A DNA stretch of 64,000 nucleotides from Streptomyces venezuelae (GCF_008642295.1 NZ_CP029190.1:3215001-3279000), one strand, 5' to 3'; shown: positions 54,518 through 62,356, numbered from the stretch's first letter. Made by a program: numbers and translations. The notes: generated from the letters alone by a model not told the origin.

Positions 54518-55828
54518 ATGATCGACTTCCTCGCCACCCTCGACCCCGCGAACGGCCTGGCCGAGGACTCCTGCATGCTGCCGCCCGGGCCGCCGGACGA
54601 CCTGCTGTGGCGGGCCCTGGTCCGGCTGGCCGCCGGTAGGGACCGGGCGGAGCGGGACGACCAGGCGCTGACCCCGCGTGTGGTCGGCGCCTACGGGCAC
54701 ACCCGGATGGACGCCCTGGTCCGCGGGGCCGGCGAGGCCGTCGAGCGGTTCGCGCTGTTCCCGCAGGACGGCGGAGTGCCGGGGCAGGTCCGGGGCACCG
54801 CGGCCGGACTCGGGGCGCGGGCCCTGGACTTCGCCGCCCCGGGACTCGGGCTCGGCGATCCGGCGGCCGGCTGCCGCACCCTGACCTGGTATCCGGCCCG
54901 GCGGCTCGCCGACGGCTCCGAACTCCTCGTACCGGCCGGTCTGGTGGACTACCCGGCTCCGGCCGAGGAAGCGGAGGGGTTCGATCCCGGCCCTTCCGGT
55001 GCCGCCTCCGGGCAGGGGTACGACATGGCCCTGCGCTCGGCGCTGCTGGAGCTGGTGGAGCGGGACGCCCTGCTCGTGGCCTGGGAGCGGAAGCTGCGCC
55101 CGAGGCGCATCGACCTGGCCGCGCTGACAGCCGGCGGGGTCCCGCGCGGCAAGGAGAACACCCTGCGGCGCGGTCTGCTGCGGCTGTGGGATGCGGCGCT
55201 GCGGGCCGGGCTGGAACCGGTGCTGGCCGATCTGCCCACCGGGATCCCGGGGGTGGCCTGCACGGTCGCCGTGGTGCTCGACCGGACCGGGCCGCAGCCG
55301 CTGGCGACGATGGGCTGCAATGCCACCGACCGGGTGGACTGGAGCATGCTGGGCGCGCTCCAGGAGGCCCTTCAGGTGCGCTCCGCCGTGGTCAACCAGC
55401 GGGAGAGCCACGGGTACGGGGCGGCTCCGGCCACCATCGTGGACGACGACGACCGGCTGCGGTACGTGGCCTCACGGGAGTGCTTCGCGTGGGTGGAGGA
55501 GTGGACCGGCGGGTTCCGTAGCCCCCGCCCGCCCCGGGAGTCCCGCGCGGTGCCGACCTCGGAGCTGCTGGCGGGAATGCTCGCCGACGGCGCCGACCCG
55601 ATCGCGGTGGACCTCACCCACCGACTTCCGCTTGGGCTCCGGGAGATGGGCTGGGCGGCCGTGAAGGTGGTCCCGGTCGGCTACCAGCCGCTGCGGCTGG
55701 CCGAGGACCACAGGTTCAGCTGGAACACCGGCCGGCTGCGCACGGCGGAGGCGCGCACCGGGCTTCCCGGGCTGCTGCCGGCCGATGCCGAACCCGCCGT
55801 GGAGCGGCGCCCGCACCCCTTGCCATGA
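54518..55828 (+). CDS. YcaO-domain cyclodehydratase
   Basis: The 436-residue YcaO protein has the ATP/Mg region AYGHTRMDALVRGAGEAVER (about 59-78), GQGYDMALRSALLELVERDA (about 166-185) and NQRESHGYG. The C-terminus is exactly P-H-P-L-P, the PxPxP motif typical of azoline-forming YcaO enzymes. Such enzymes activate a backbone amide with ATP so that a Cys/Ser/Thr side chain attacks it. No E1-like/ThiF, TfuA or azoline dehydrogenase partner was seen. The start at the ATG (54518) is preceded by a weak GGA. The target could be Ser/Thr of the daptide precursors, since they lack Cys. Confidence 0.93.
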   Translation: MIDFLATLDPANGLAEDSCMLPPGPPDDLLWRALVRLAAGRDRAERDDQALTPRVVGAYGHTRMDALVRGAGEAVERFALFPQDGGVPGQVRGTAAGLGARALDFAAPGLGLGDPAAGCRTLTWYPARRLADGSELLVPAGLVDYPAPAEEAEGFDPGPSGAASGQGYDMALRSALLELVERDALLVAWERKLRPRRIDLAALTAGGVPRGKENTLRRGLLRLWDAALRAGLEPVLADLPTGIPGVACTVAVVLDRTGPQPLATMGCNATDRVDWSMLGALQEALQVRSAVVNQRESHGYGAAPATIVDDDDRLRYVASRECFAWVEEWTGGFRSPRPPRESRAVPTSELLAGMLADGADPIAVDLTHRLPLGLREMGWAAVKVVPVGYQPLRLAEDHRFSWNTGRLRTAEARTGLPGLLPADAEPAVERRPHPLP

Positions 55829-55879
55829 TCTGCGACACAGGAAGTTTCGCAGGTCAGAACCATGGAGAGGACCATTCTT

Positions 55880-56542
55880 ATGGAAACCACACTGGGTGAG
55901 CAGATCATGCTCCTGTCGCTCGACGACACCACCGGCGCCGCCGCGCTGCAGCCTCAGTCCGAGTTCATGATCTCCAGCGCCTCGGTGCTGGAGCTCGCGC
56001 TGGCCGGCCGCATCCGCCTGGAGGACGGCCGGGTCCTCGTCAACGACCCCGCCCCGCTGGGGATTCCGGTTCTGGACGCGGCGCTGGCGGCCATCGCCGC
56101 GGCGAAGCAGCCCGAGGACGCCCAGGCCTGGATCTTCCGGCTGAAGCAGGAAGCGGTGGAGGGCGCCCGGCAGGGGCTGCTGGAGAAGGGCGTCATCCGC
56201 GAGGAGCGGACCCGCCGCTGGGGCATCTTCCCGGTGAACCGCTACCCGGAGGCCGACGGCACCGTCGAGGAGGGGGTCCGCGCGAAGCTGGCGGCTGCGG
56301 TTCTGGAGGGCGGGCAGCCGGACGACCGGACGGCCGCCCTGATCTCGCTGCTGCACGGCGGCGGCCTGGAGAGCCTGCTGTTCACCGACCGGCAGGACCG
56401 GGAGCCGATCCGCGCCCGGATGGCCGAACTGTCCGAGAACCACTGGTCCGAGCCGGTCATGAAGCAGCTGGTGGACTCGGTGCTGGTCGGCCTCGCCGGG
56501 TACGCGGCGACCACCGTGGCGGCGGTCAACACGGGCAACTAG
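55880..56542 (+). CDS. GPP34-family protein
   Basis: The 220-residue protein starts METTLGEQIMLLSLDDTTGA, the beginning of Golgi-phosphoprotein-3-like (GPP34) proteins. ASVLELALAGRIRLEDGRVLV and a C-terminal helical bundle ending SVLVGLAGYAATTVAAVNTG are also seen. GGAGAGG lies 9 bases before the ATG at 55880; an ATG six codons earlier is weaker. GPP34 in eukaryotes binds phosphoinositides and retains glycosyltransferases. Bacterial homologues are common in Streptomyces but of unknown function; association with glycosyltransferases here is suggestive only. Confidence 0.85.
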   Translation: METTLGEQIMLLSLDDTTGAAALQPQSEFMISSASVLELALAGRIRLEDGRVLVNDPAPLGIPVLDAALAAIAAAKQPEDAQAWIFRLKQEAVEGARQGLLEKGVIREERTRRWGIFPVNRYPEADGTVEEGVRAKLAAAVLEGGQPDDRTAALISLLHGGGLESLLFTDRQDREPIRARMAELSENHWSEPVMKQLVDSVLVGLAGYAATTVAAVNTGN

Positions 56543-56664
56543 GGCACAGGGAACGGGCGTTCCTCAGGTCTTCCTCAATTCTCCCGGAATGATCCATTCC
56601 GCTCGGCTTCTTCCGTTCACCGGGGTGGCCGAATGTGTTAACTTCCCTATTGCTGATCAAGGTT

Positions 56665-56684
56665 GTTGTCGCGGGGGCGACAAC
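56665..56684. promoter_or_regulatory. Inverted repeat upstream of LuxR regulator gene
   Basis: GTTGTCGC-GGGG-GCGACAAC (8-bp perfect arms, 4-base centre) lies 58 bases upstream of the regulator start in a locally AT-richer region. It may be an operator, possibly autoregulatory, or an mRNA leader hairpin. Confidence 0.6.
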
Positions 56685-56742
56685 CCGGGTTCGACCAACT
56701 CGGGTTACCGACCGCTTTGCATAGCAGAATGTACGGGGAACC

Positions 56743-57366
56743 ATGGAACGTATCGTTCTTGTCATAAATTCGGCATCGTTGCGCCGCAGGATGACCGAGG
56801 TGCTCTCCGCGCCCGGCTGGGAGGTCTGCGGACGGGAAGCGGACGGGGGCATGCGGCCCGCCGCTCCGGCCGATGTCGTGGTGGTGGAGGCCGGCGCCCT
56901 GGACGCCGACCACAAACTGGCCGAATGGGGCAGCCGGGCCATCGCCCTGGTCTCCGGCGAGGACGACCCGTTCTGGGAGTCCGCGGCCTTCGGCCGGGTG
57001 GTCGGGATCATCGACCGGGACGACCCCGACCACGGACACATCACCGCCGTCCGCGAGGTGCTGAGCGGCCGGGGCTGGGTCTCCCCCGAGCTGGTACCGA
57101 CCCTGCTGGCAGGACGGACCGGACAGTTCCGACCTGCGGAACCGCCGGCCGCCGAGATCATCCGGCTCACCGACCGGGAACGCGGAGTGGCCAACCTGGT
57201 CGCCGAGGGCATGTCCAACTCGGAGATCGCCGAGCACCTGACGATCGAACGCAGCACGGTGAAGTTCCACGTGTCGAACGTCCTGCGCAAGCTGCACCTG
57301 CGCGACCGGTCCCAGGTGGCCGCGCTCTGGCACTCGCACACCGCACCCGTCCGCTTCGCGGCCTGA
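56743..57366 (+). CDS. LuxR-type regulator with degenerate receiver domain
   Basis: The 207-residue protein carries a C-terminal NarL/FixJ helix-turn-helix (about 140-195): LTDRERGVANLVAEGMSNSE, STVKFHVSNVLRKLHLRDRS. The N-terminal 110 residues resemble a response-regulator receiver (MERIVLVINSASLRRRMTEV) but the strand that normally ends with the phosphorylated Asp reads ADVVVVEAG, so phosphorylation is unlikely. No sensor kinase is near. It is the only regulator inside the cluster and the best candidate for its pathway-specific control, perhaps with a bound ligand instead of phosphate. Confidence 0.88.
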   Translation: MERIVLVINSASLRRRMTEVLSAPGWEVCGREADGGMRPAAPADVVVVEAGALDADHKLAEWGSRAIALVSGEDDPFWESAAFGRVVGIIDRDDPDHGHITAVREVLSGRGWVSPELVPTLLAGRTGQFRPAEPPAAEIIRLTDRERGVANLVAEGMSNSEIAEHLTIERSTVKFHVSNVLRKLHLRDRSQVAALWHSHTAPVRFAA

Positions 57367-57432
57367 CGGCACCCCGGCACAAACCCCCGTCCCGGGACGG
57401 GGGATGACCCGCCTCGCGGCGGGCGCGCCCCG

Positions 57433-57467
57433 GCGGCGCCTGGCATTAGCTTTACGCCAGGCGCCGC
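57433..57467. terminator. Hairpin after LuxR gene
   Basis: GCGGCGCCTGGC-ATTAGCTTTAC-GCCAGGCGCCGC is a 12-bp perfect stem with an 11-base AT-rich loop, 67 bases after the regulator stop. It likely ends that transcript; the second glycosyltransferase operon therefore has its own promoter downstream. Confidence 0.78.
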
Positions 57468-57490
57468 ACGCCGTACCGGGCAAAGCCCCG

Positions 57491-57544
57491 GTGACAATTC
57501 GTCACTTCTACAGGATTCGCGGATTCACGGATTCACTGATTCGC
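57491..57544. promoter_or_regulatory. Palindrome plus four tandem octamers before GT2-rmlA-rmlB operon
   Basis: GTGACAATTCGTCAC (57491-57505, 5-bp perfect arms) is followed by four consecutive octamers of type GGATTCRC (57513-57544: GGATTCGC, GGATTCAC, GGATTCAC, TGATTCGC). They precede the glycosyltransferase start by about 106 bases. Tandem direct repeats at regular spacing are typical binding sites of activators, so this may be the target of the LuxR or another regulator. Confidence 0.65.
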
Positions 57545-57650
57545 GAATGGATCGCATCAGGGGTGCGTCAATTCGGCGTGCCGGAAAATTCATTCGGCCG
57601 GGCGGGCGAGCGGTGCCGCCACCGATATCGCCGCGCGGAAAGTTGCACAG

Positions 57651-58742
57651 ATGGACCACTCCCCCGGGCAGCCCCGTATATCGGTGATCTGCCCGACCTA
57701 CAACCGGTCCCGCCCGATTCTCCACACCCTCGCCTCGGTGAGCGCCCAGACCGTCACCGACTGGGAGATGCTGGTGGTGTCCGACGGCAGCACCGACGAC
57801 ACCGACGCGTGCGTGCGCGAAGCCGCCCTCGCCGACCCCCGGATCCGGCTGCTGCGCGCCGAGCGGCACGGCCATCCCAGCGGCCCCCGCAACCTCGGTC
57901 TCGCCGAGGCCCGGGGCGAGGTCGTCGCCTACCTCGACCACGACGACCGCTGGCGGCCGGACCACCTCGCCGTGGTCCTCTCCCTGATCGACGCCGGGGC
58001 CGAGCTGGTGGCCACCGGCTTCGAACTCCAGGACCCGCAGGGCCGGGCCACCGCGGTGTCCCGGCCGTACGAGATGTGCTGGCACCCGGAGTTCCAGCTG
58101 CTCGGCGTGGTCTTCGAACCCTCCCGGGTGGCCCACCGGCGCGGCCTCGCCGAGCGCGTCGGCGGCTGGCGGGCCGGGGCCGGGCTGGAGGACTGGGACC
58201 TGTGGCTGCGGATGACCGACGCGGGGGCCCGGTTCGCGACGGCGGCCGAGCGTACGACCGTACTGCTCGACGACGCCGGCACCCGCCGGCACCGGATCCC
58301 GGCCCGGCACTGGCTGCCGCTGGCCGCCTTCGACGATCCCCGCGCGGCCCACACGATGCTGGAGCGGCTGCGGTCCGGGCACGCCGAAAGCGCGCTGACC
58401 GCGGCCCAGGCGGCCGACACCGCGGAATGGCTGGCCCGCCTGACGGCCGACCCCGAGTTCACCCGCCCCACGGACTGGGCCGGCGACCCGGTCCCCGAAC
58501 TGGCCGAGGCCCGGCGGGCGGCGGCCGGGGCGGAGCGGTGGCCGGAGCTGGCCGTGGTCCGGGAGCGCGGAGCCGCCGGGGCGCGGCCCCGCTTCCTGCT
58601 GGCCCAGCCGGTCCGCTGCGCCGACGGGCGGCACGCGGACCGGATCGCCGCACTCCTCCGGCACACCCAGCCAAGGCTGTTCGCCCTGCTGGACGCCATC
58701 GCGGCGGAATCGGCAGCACCGGCCCCGGCGGTCGCCCGGTGA
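57651..58742 (+). CDS. GT2-family glycosyltransferase B
   Basis: The 363-residue GT-A protein is homologous to the one at 41399. It has ISVICPTYNRS (about 10-20), MLVVSDGSTDDTD, VVAYLDHDDRW (metal site, about 90-100), and LEDWDLWLRM (about 182-191). GGAAAG lies 9 bases before the ATG. The GTG start of rmlA overlaps its stop, which ties this enzyme directly to dTDP-sugar supply. It probably transfers the deoxysugar to the peptide; with the other GT2 a disaccharide or two glycosylation sites are possible. Confidence 0.9.
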   Translation: MDHSPGQPRISVICPTYNRSRPILHTLASVSAQTVTDWEMLVVSDGSTDDTDACVREAALADPRIRLLRAERHGHPSGPRNLGLAEARGEVVAYLDHDDRWRPDHLAVVLSLIDAGAELVATGFELQDPQGRATAVSRPYEMCWHPEFQLLGVVFEPSRVAHRRGLAERVGGWRAGAGLEDWDLWLRMTDAGARFATAAERTTVLLDDAGTRRHRIPARHWLPLAAFDDPRAAHTMLERLRSGHAESALTAAQAADTAEWLARLTADPEFTRPTDWAGDPVPELAEARRAAAGAERWPELAVVRERGAAGARPRFLLAQPVRCADGRHADRIAALLRHTQPRLFALLDAIAAESAAPAPAVAR

Positions 58743-59806
58743 AGGCGCTGGTCCTCGCCGGGGGTACCGGCAGCAGGCTGCGTCCCATCACCCACACCGC
58801 CGCCAAACAGCTCGTCCCGGTCGCCAACAAGCCGGTCCTCTTCTACGGCATCGAGTCGATCGTCGCGGCCGGCATCACCGAGATCGGGGTGATCGTCGGC
58901 GGCACCGAGCGGGAGATCCGGGCCGCCCTCGGCGACGGCTCGCGGTTCGGCGCCCGGATCACCTACCTGCCCCAGGAGGCCCCGCTCGGACTCGCGCACG
59001 CCGTGCTCATCGCCCGGGACTGGCTGGGTGACGAGGATTTCGTGATGTACCTGGGCGACAACTTCGTGGTCGGCGGGATCACCGGGCTGGTCGAGGAGTT
59101 CCGGCAGGAGCGTCCGCACGCCCGGATCCTGCTCACCAAGGTCGCCGACCCGTCGGTGTTCGGCGTCGCCGAACTCGGCCCGGACGGCGGCGTCGTACGC
59201 CTGGAGGAGAAGCCGGCCGCCCCGCGCAGCGATCTGGCGCTGGTCGGCGTCTATCTGTTCACCTCCGCCGTGCACGAGGCGGTCGCCGCGATCGCGCCGT
59301 CCGCGCGCGGGGAGATGGAGATCACCGATGCCATCCAGTGGCTGATCGACGCCGGCCGGACCGTCACGGCCACCACCATCACCGGTTACTGGAAGGACAC
59401 CGGGAACGTCACCGACATGCTGGAGGTCAACCGTGCGGTGCTGGAGGGCATCGAACCGGCCGTCGCCGGCTCGGTGGACGCGGCCAGCGAGATCGTGGGC
59501 CGGGTCCGGATCGCACCCGGCGCCCGGATCATCCGGTCGCGGATCGTGGGCCCGGCCGTCATCGGCGCGGACGCCGTCGTGAGCGACTCCCACATCGGCT
59601 CCTTCACCTCGGTGGCCGACCACTGCCGGATCAGCGGCAGCGAGGTGGAGTTCTCCATCCTGCTGGAAGGGGCCCGGATCGAGGACGCGGGCCGGATCGA
59701 GGGCTCCCTGATCGGCCGGTCCGTCCAGGTCTCCGGTGCGGTGCGGGCACCCCGCGCGCACCGGCTGGTGCTGGGCGACCACAGCCGCATCCAGATCGCC
59801 TCCTGA
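58739..59806 (+). CDS. rmlA: Glucose-1-phosphate thymidylyltransferase, long StrD-type
   Basis: The 355-residue nucleotidyltransferase has the signature LVLAGGTGSRLRPITHTAAK (about 4-23), YLGDNFVVGG (Asp of the metal site, about 103-112) and EKPAAPRSDLALVG. The last 110 residues form a left-handed beta-helix (SEIVGRVRIAPGARII, VVSDSHIGSFTSV), as in the long StrD form rather than short RmlA. It makes dTDP-glucose from glucose-1-phosphate and dTTP, the first step of the sugar pathway. Confidence 0.93.
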   Translation: MKALVLAGGTGSRLRPITHTAAKQLVPVANKPVLFYGIESIVAAGITEIGVIVGGTEREIRAALGDGSRFGARITYLPQEAPLGLAHAVLIARDWLGDEDFVMYLGDNFVVGGITGLVEEFRQERPHARILLTKVADPSVFGVAELGPDGGVVRLEEKPAAPRSDLALVGVYLFTSAVHEAVAAIAPSARGEMEITDAIQWLIDAGRTVTATTITGYWKDTGNVTDMLEVNRAVLEGIEPAVAGSVDAASEIVGRVRIAPGARIIRSRIVGPAVIGADAVVSDSHIGSFTSVADHCRISGSEVEFSILLEGARIEDAGRIEGSLIGRSVQVSGAVRAPRAHRLVLGDHSRIQIAS

Positions 59807-59844
59807 ACATCCCACCCCCGACTCGAAGGACCGCGAGAAGCACC

Positions 59845-60828
59845 ATGAGAATCCTCGTCACCGGAGGGGCCGGCTTCATCGGCTCCCACTTCGTCCGCCA
59901 GCTGCTGTCCGACGACGGACCGGAGGCGGCGGGGCTCACCACGCCCACCGCCGTGACCGTCCTGGACGTGCTCACCTACGCCGGCAACCCCGCCAACCTG
60001 GCCTCCGTACAGGACGACCCGCGGCTGACCTTCATCCGCGGGGACATCCTCGACACCGACAGGGTCACCGCTCTGATGGCCGAGCACGACGCGGTGGTCC
60101 ACCTGGCGGCCGAGTCCCATGTGGACCGGTCCATCGCCGCCGGCGGCGGCTTCGCCTCCACCAACGTCCTGGGCACCCAGAACCTCCTCGAGGCCGCCGT
60201 ACACGCCGGGCTCGGCACCTTCGTCCACGTCTCCACGGACGAGGTGTACGGCTCGATCCCGGTCGGCTCGTGGACCGAGGAGCAGCCGCTGTCCCCCAAC
60301 TCCCCCTACTCGGCGGCCAAGGCGGGCTCGGACCTGCTGGCCCTGGCGTACCACCGGACGCACGGCCTGGACGTGCGGATCACCCGGTGCTCCAACAACT
60401 ACGGCCCCCACCAGTACCCCGAGAAGATCATCCCGCTCTTCATCACCCGGCTGCTCGACGGCGGGTCCGTCCCGCTCTACGGGGACGGCGAGCAGATCCG
60501 GGACTGGCTGCACGTGGAGGACCACTGCCGGGCCATCCGGCTGGTGCTGGAGGGCGGCCGGCCCGGCGAGGTCTACAACGTGGGCGGCGGCACCGAGCTC
60601 ACCAACAAGCAGCTGACCGCCCTGCTGCTGGAGGCCTGTGGCCGGGACTGGGAGAGCGTGGAGCACGTGGCGGACCGCAAGGCCCACGACGCCCGCTACT
60701 CGGTGGACTGGTCCAAGATCCGCGACGAGCTGGGCTACCGCCCGCTGCGCTCCTTCGACGAGGGCCTGGCCGCCACCGTGGACTGGTACCGGCAGAACCG
60801 CGCCTGGTGGGAGCCGCTGGACCGCTGA
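59845..60828 (+). CDS. rmlB: dTDP-glucose 4,6-dehydratase
   Basis: The 327-residue extended SDR has the NAD site VTGGAGFIGSHF (about 5-16), HLAAESHVDRS (about 83-93), the catalytic Thr-Asp-Glu in STDEVYGS, the Tyr-Lys pair in YSAAKAGSD (about 155-163) and RCSNNYGPHQYPEKIIP. It makes dTDP-4-keto-6-deoxyglucose, the branch compound used by the sugar operon at 36145-41402. It follows rmlA by 38 bases. Confidence 0.95.
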   Translation: MRILVTGGAGFIGSHFVRQLLSDDGPEAAGLTTPTAVTVLDVLTYAGNPANLASVQDDPRLTFIRGDILDTDRVTALMAEHDAVVHLAAESHVDRSIAAGGGFASTNVLGTQNLLEAAVHAGLGTFVHVSTDEVYGSIPVGSWTEEQPLSPNSPYSAAKAGSDLLALAYHRTHGLDVRITRCSNNYGPHQYPEKIIPLFITRLLDGGSVPLYGDGEQIRDWLHVEDHCRAIRLVLEGGRPGEVYNVGGGTELTNKQLTALLLEACGRDWESVEHVADRKAHDARYSVDWSKIRDELGYRPLRSFDEGLAATVDWYRQNRAWWEPLDR

Positions 60829-60839
60829 CCGCCGCCGGT

Positions 60840-61244
60840 TCAGGCCCGGCGCGGCCCGGTGAGCGCGGCCTCGAGGGCCTCGCCCGTCATCTCGATGACG
60901 ACGGCGCCCTCCCGCATGTCCGGCGGAAGGTGCGGCTGCTCTTCGGCCCGGCACACGATTCCTGCCCGGGCCGGGTCGATGACGACCGCGCCGAGCCGGG
61001 AGACCAGTTCCGCGACGATGCCGAACACCCCGCCGGCGTGCGGACGCTCGACGTGGATGCCGTATTGGTCGACGAAGATCTCGGCTTCGCTGCCGTCCGC
61101 GGCCCGGACCCGGAACCCGGTGGTCCCGTCCTCGCCCACCGTGCGCTGCGGATCGCCGACGTCGTGGGGTTCCAGTACGGCCCGCACCACCGCCATGTCC
61201 GGCGGCGCGGGCCACTCGGCACCGTCGACGAATCTGTAGATCAT
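60840..61244 (-). CDS. Hypothetical 134-residue protein
   Basis: This small soluble acidic protein starts MIYRFVDGAEWPAPPDMAVV. It has alternating beta-rich segments (TTGFRVRAADGSEAEIFVDQ, GAVVIEMTGEALEAAL). It converges with rmlB, 11 bases apart, and is probably not part of the RiPP cluster. I do not recognise a family; immunity-type or DUF proteins of this size are common, but nothing here proves it. Confidence 0.65.
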   Translation of the reverse strand: MIYRFVDGAEWPAPPDMAVVRAVLEPHDVGDPQRTVGEDGTTGFRVRAADGSEAEIFVDQYGIHVERPHAGGVFGIVAELVSRLGAVVIDPARAGIVCRAEEQPHLPPDMREGAVVIEMTGEALEAALTGPRRA

Positions 61245-61321
61245 CGGACTCCAGCCCAAGACGCCCCCTCCGCACGAACCGGACCCGGACCCGGACACGG
61301 ACCCGCCTGCGCCATGGTCGG

Positions 61322-61744
61322 TCAGGTTCCGGCCGGCCGGAAGACCGGGACCGCGAGGCCGGCCTCCGGCTCCGGCCGGAAGGCGACCCGCAGGCGCATT
61401 CCGATGCGCAGCTCCGCCGCCGCGCAGTCCACGATCTCGGTCATCATCCGGGGCCCCTCGGCGAGGTCCACCACGGCGGCCACGTAGGGGACGCGGGTGC
61501 CGAAGGGCGGCAGGTCGTTCCGGTGGATCACCGACCAGGTGTAGAGGACCGCGTCCCCGCTCGCCGTCTCCCAGGCCACCCGGTCCTCGCCGGCCCAGCA
61601 GTACGGGCAGAACTCGCGGGGGTAGTGGTGGGCCCGGGTGCAGGCGGTGCAGCGCCGCAGCAGCAGCCGGCCCTCGGCCGCGGCGGCCCAGTAAGGCCGG
61701 GTGAACGCGTCGGTCTCGGGAAGGTCGAACCGTACGGTGGTCAC
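61322..61744 (-). CDS. DUF35 / OB-fold zinc-ribbon protein, second copy
   Basis: The 140-residue protein has a zinc ribbon CTACTRAHHYPREFCPYC (CxxC-x10-CxxC, about 32-49) and an OB-fold (AVLYTWSVIHRNDLPPFG, VPYVAAVVDLAEGPRM). It is paralogous to the protein at 23530. The GTG start overlaps the DoxX stop (GTGA). It may partner the Ltp protein at 33099, whose genomic neighbourhood lacks a DUF35 gene but whose promoter has the same palindrome. Confidence 0.9.
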   Translation of the reverse strand: MTTVRFDLPETDAFTRPYWAAAAEGRLLLRRCTACTRAHHYPREFCPYCWAGEDRVAWETASGDAVLYTWSVIHRNDLPPFGTRVPYVAAVVDLAEGPRMMTEIVDCAAAELRIGMRLRVAFRPEPEAGLAVPVFRPAGT

Positions 61745-62193
61745 AGGAAGAGTCCGATCGCCGCGTCGAGGGACCAGGTCTGCCAGCTCATGGCGAAGAG
61801 CGCGACGAGGGAGATGAGCGCCATCATCGCGTTCTGGCCCTGTTCGGCCCAGTCGTGGATCATCAGCACCAGGTAGAGCAGGTTCAGCAGCAGCCCGCCG
61901 ATCAGGGCGACGGGGGTGAGGAACCCGAGGACCAGGCCCAGGCCCAGGGCCAGTTCGGCGTAGACGACGATGTACGCCATCAGCCTCGGCCGGGGCTCCA
62001 CCACCGTGGCGAAGCCGGTCTTCACAAACGGCCACCGGTGCTTCCCGGCCACGTCGGCGGCCCAGGCGATCCCGGTACCGCGCTCGAACCAGCCCTTCTT
62101 GTCCTTGTGCCGCCAGCTCTCCAGCCACCACAGGCCGAGGCCGATCCGGAGCACGGCGAGCCATTCGGCCCCGCTGAGCCAGATGGTCTGCAT
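61741..62193 (-). CDS. DoxX-family membrane protein
   Basis: The 150-residue protein has four transmembrane helices (about 10-28, 68-88, 93-113 and 122-142), with the N-terminal AEWLAVLRIGLGLWWLESW and YAELALGLGLVLGFLTPVAL typical of the DoxX/DoxD group. Such proteins can carry quinone-linked redox activity. The start at 62193 follows GGGGAGG; an ATG seven codons earlier overlaps that site. The operator at 62225 lies 32 bases upstream. Confidence 0.88.
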   Translation of the reverse strand: MQTIWLSGAEWLAVLRIGLGLWWLESWRHKDKKGWFERGTGIAWAADVAGKHRWPFVKTGFATVVEPRPRLMAYIVVYAELALGLGLVLGFLTPVALIGGLLLNLLYLVLMIHDWAEQGQNAMMALISLVALFAMSWQTWSLDAAIGLFL

Positions 62194-62224
62194 GCAGCCT
62201 CCCCTCCCTCGCACCTCTCACTAT

Positions 62225-62239
62225 CTGACGGTACGTCAG
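62225..62239. promoter_or_regulatory. Palindromic operator, site 5 (DoxX / FAD-oxidoreductase)
   Basis: CTGACGGTACGTCAG has perfect 6-bp arms. It lies between the divergent DoxX operon (start 62193) and the FAD oxidoreductase gene (start 62357). Confidence 0.8.
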
Positions 62240-62356
62240 TTGACCGGATCGGCGGCCCCCGCGCAAGGGTCCGCGCACCCCGCCGTGACCGATCCGCAAC
62301 CGATTCCCCGCTTGACCGAGACCCATCAACGCTGCGTGGCGATACGCTCACACCTC

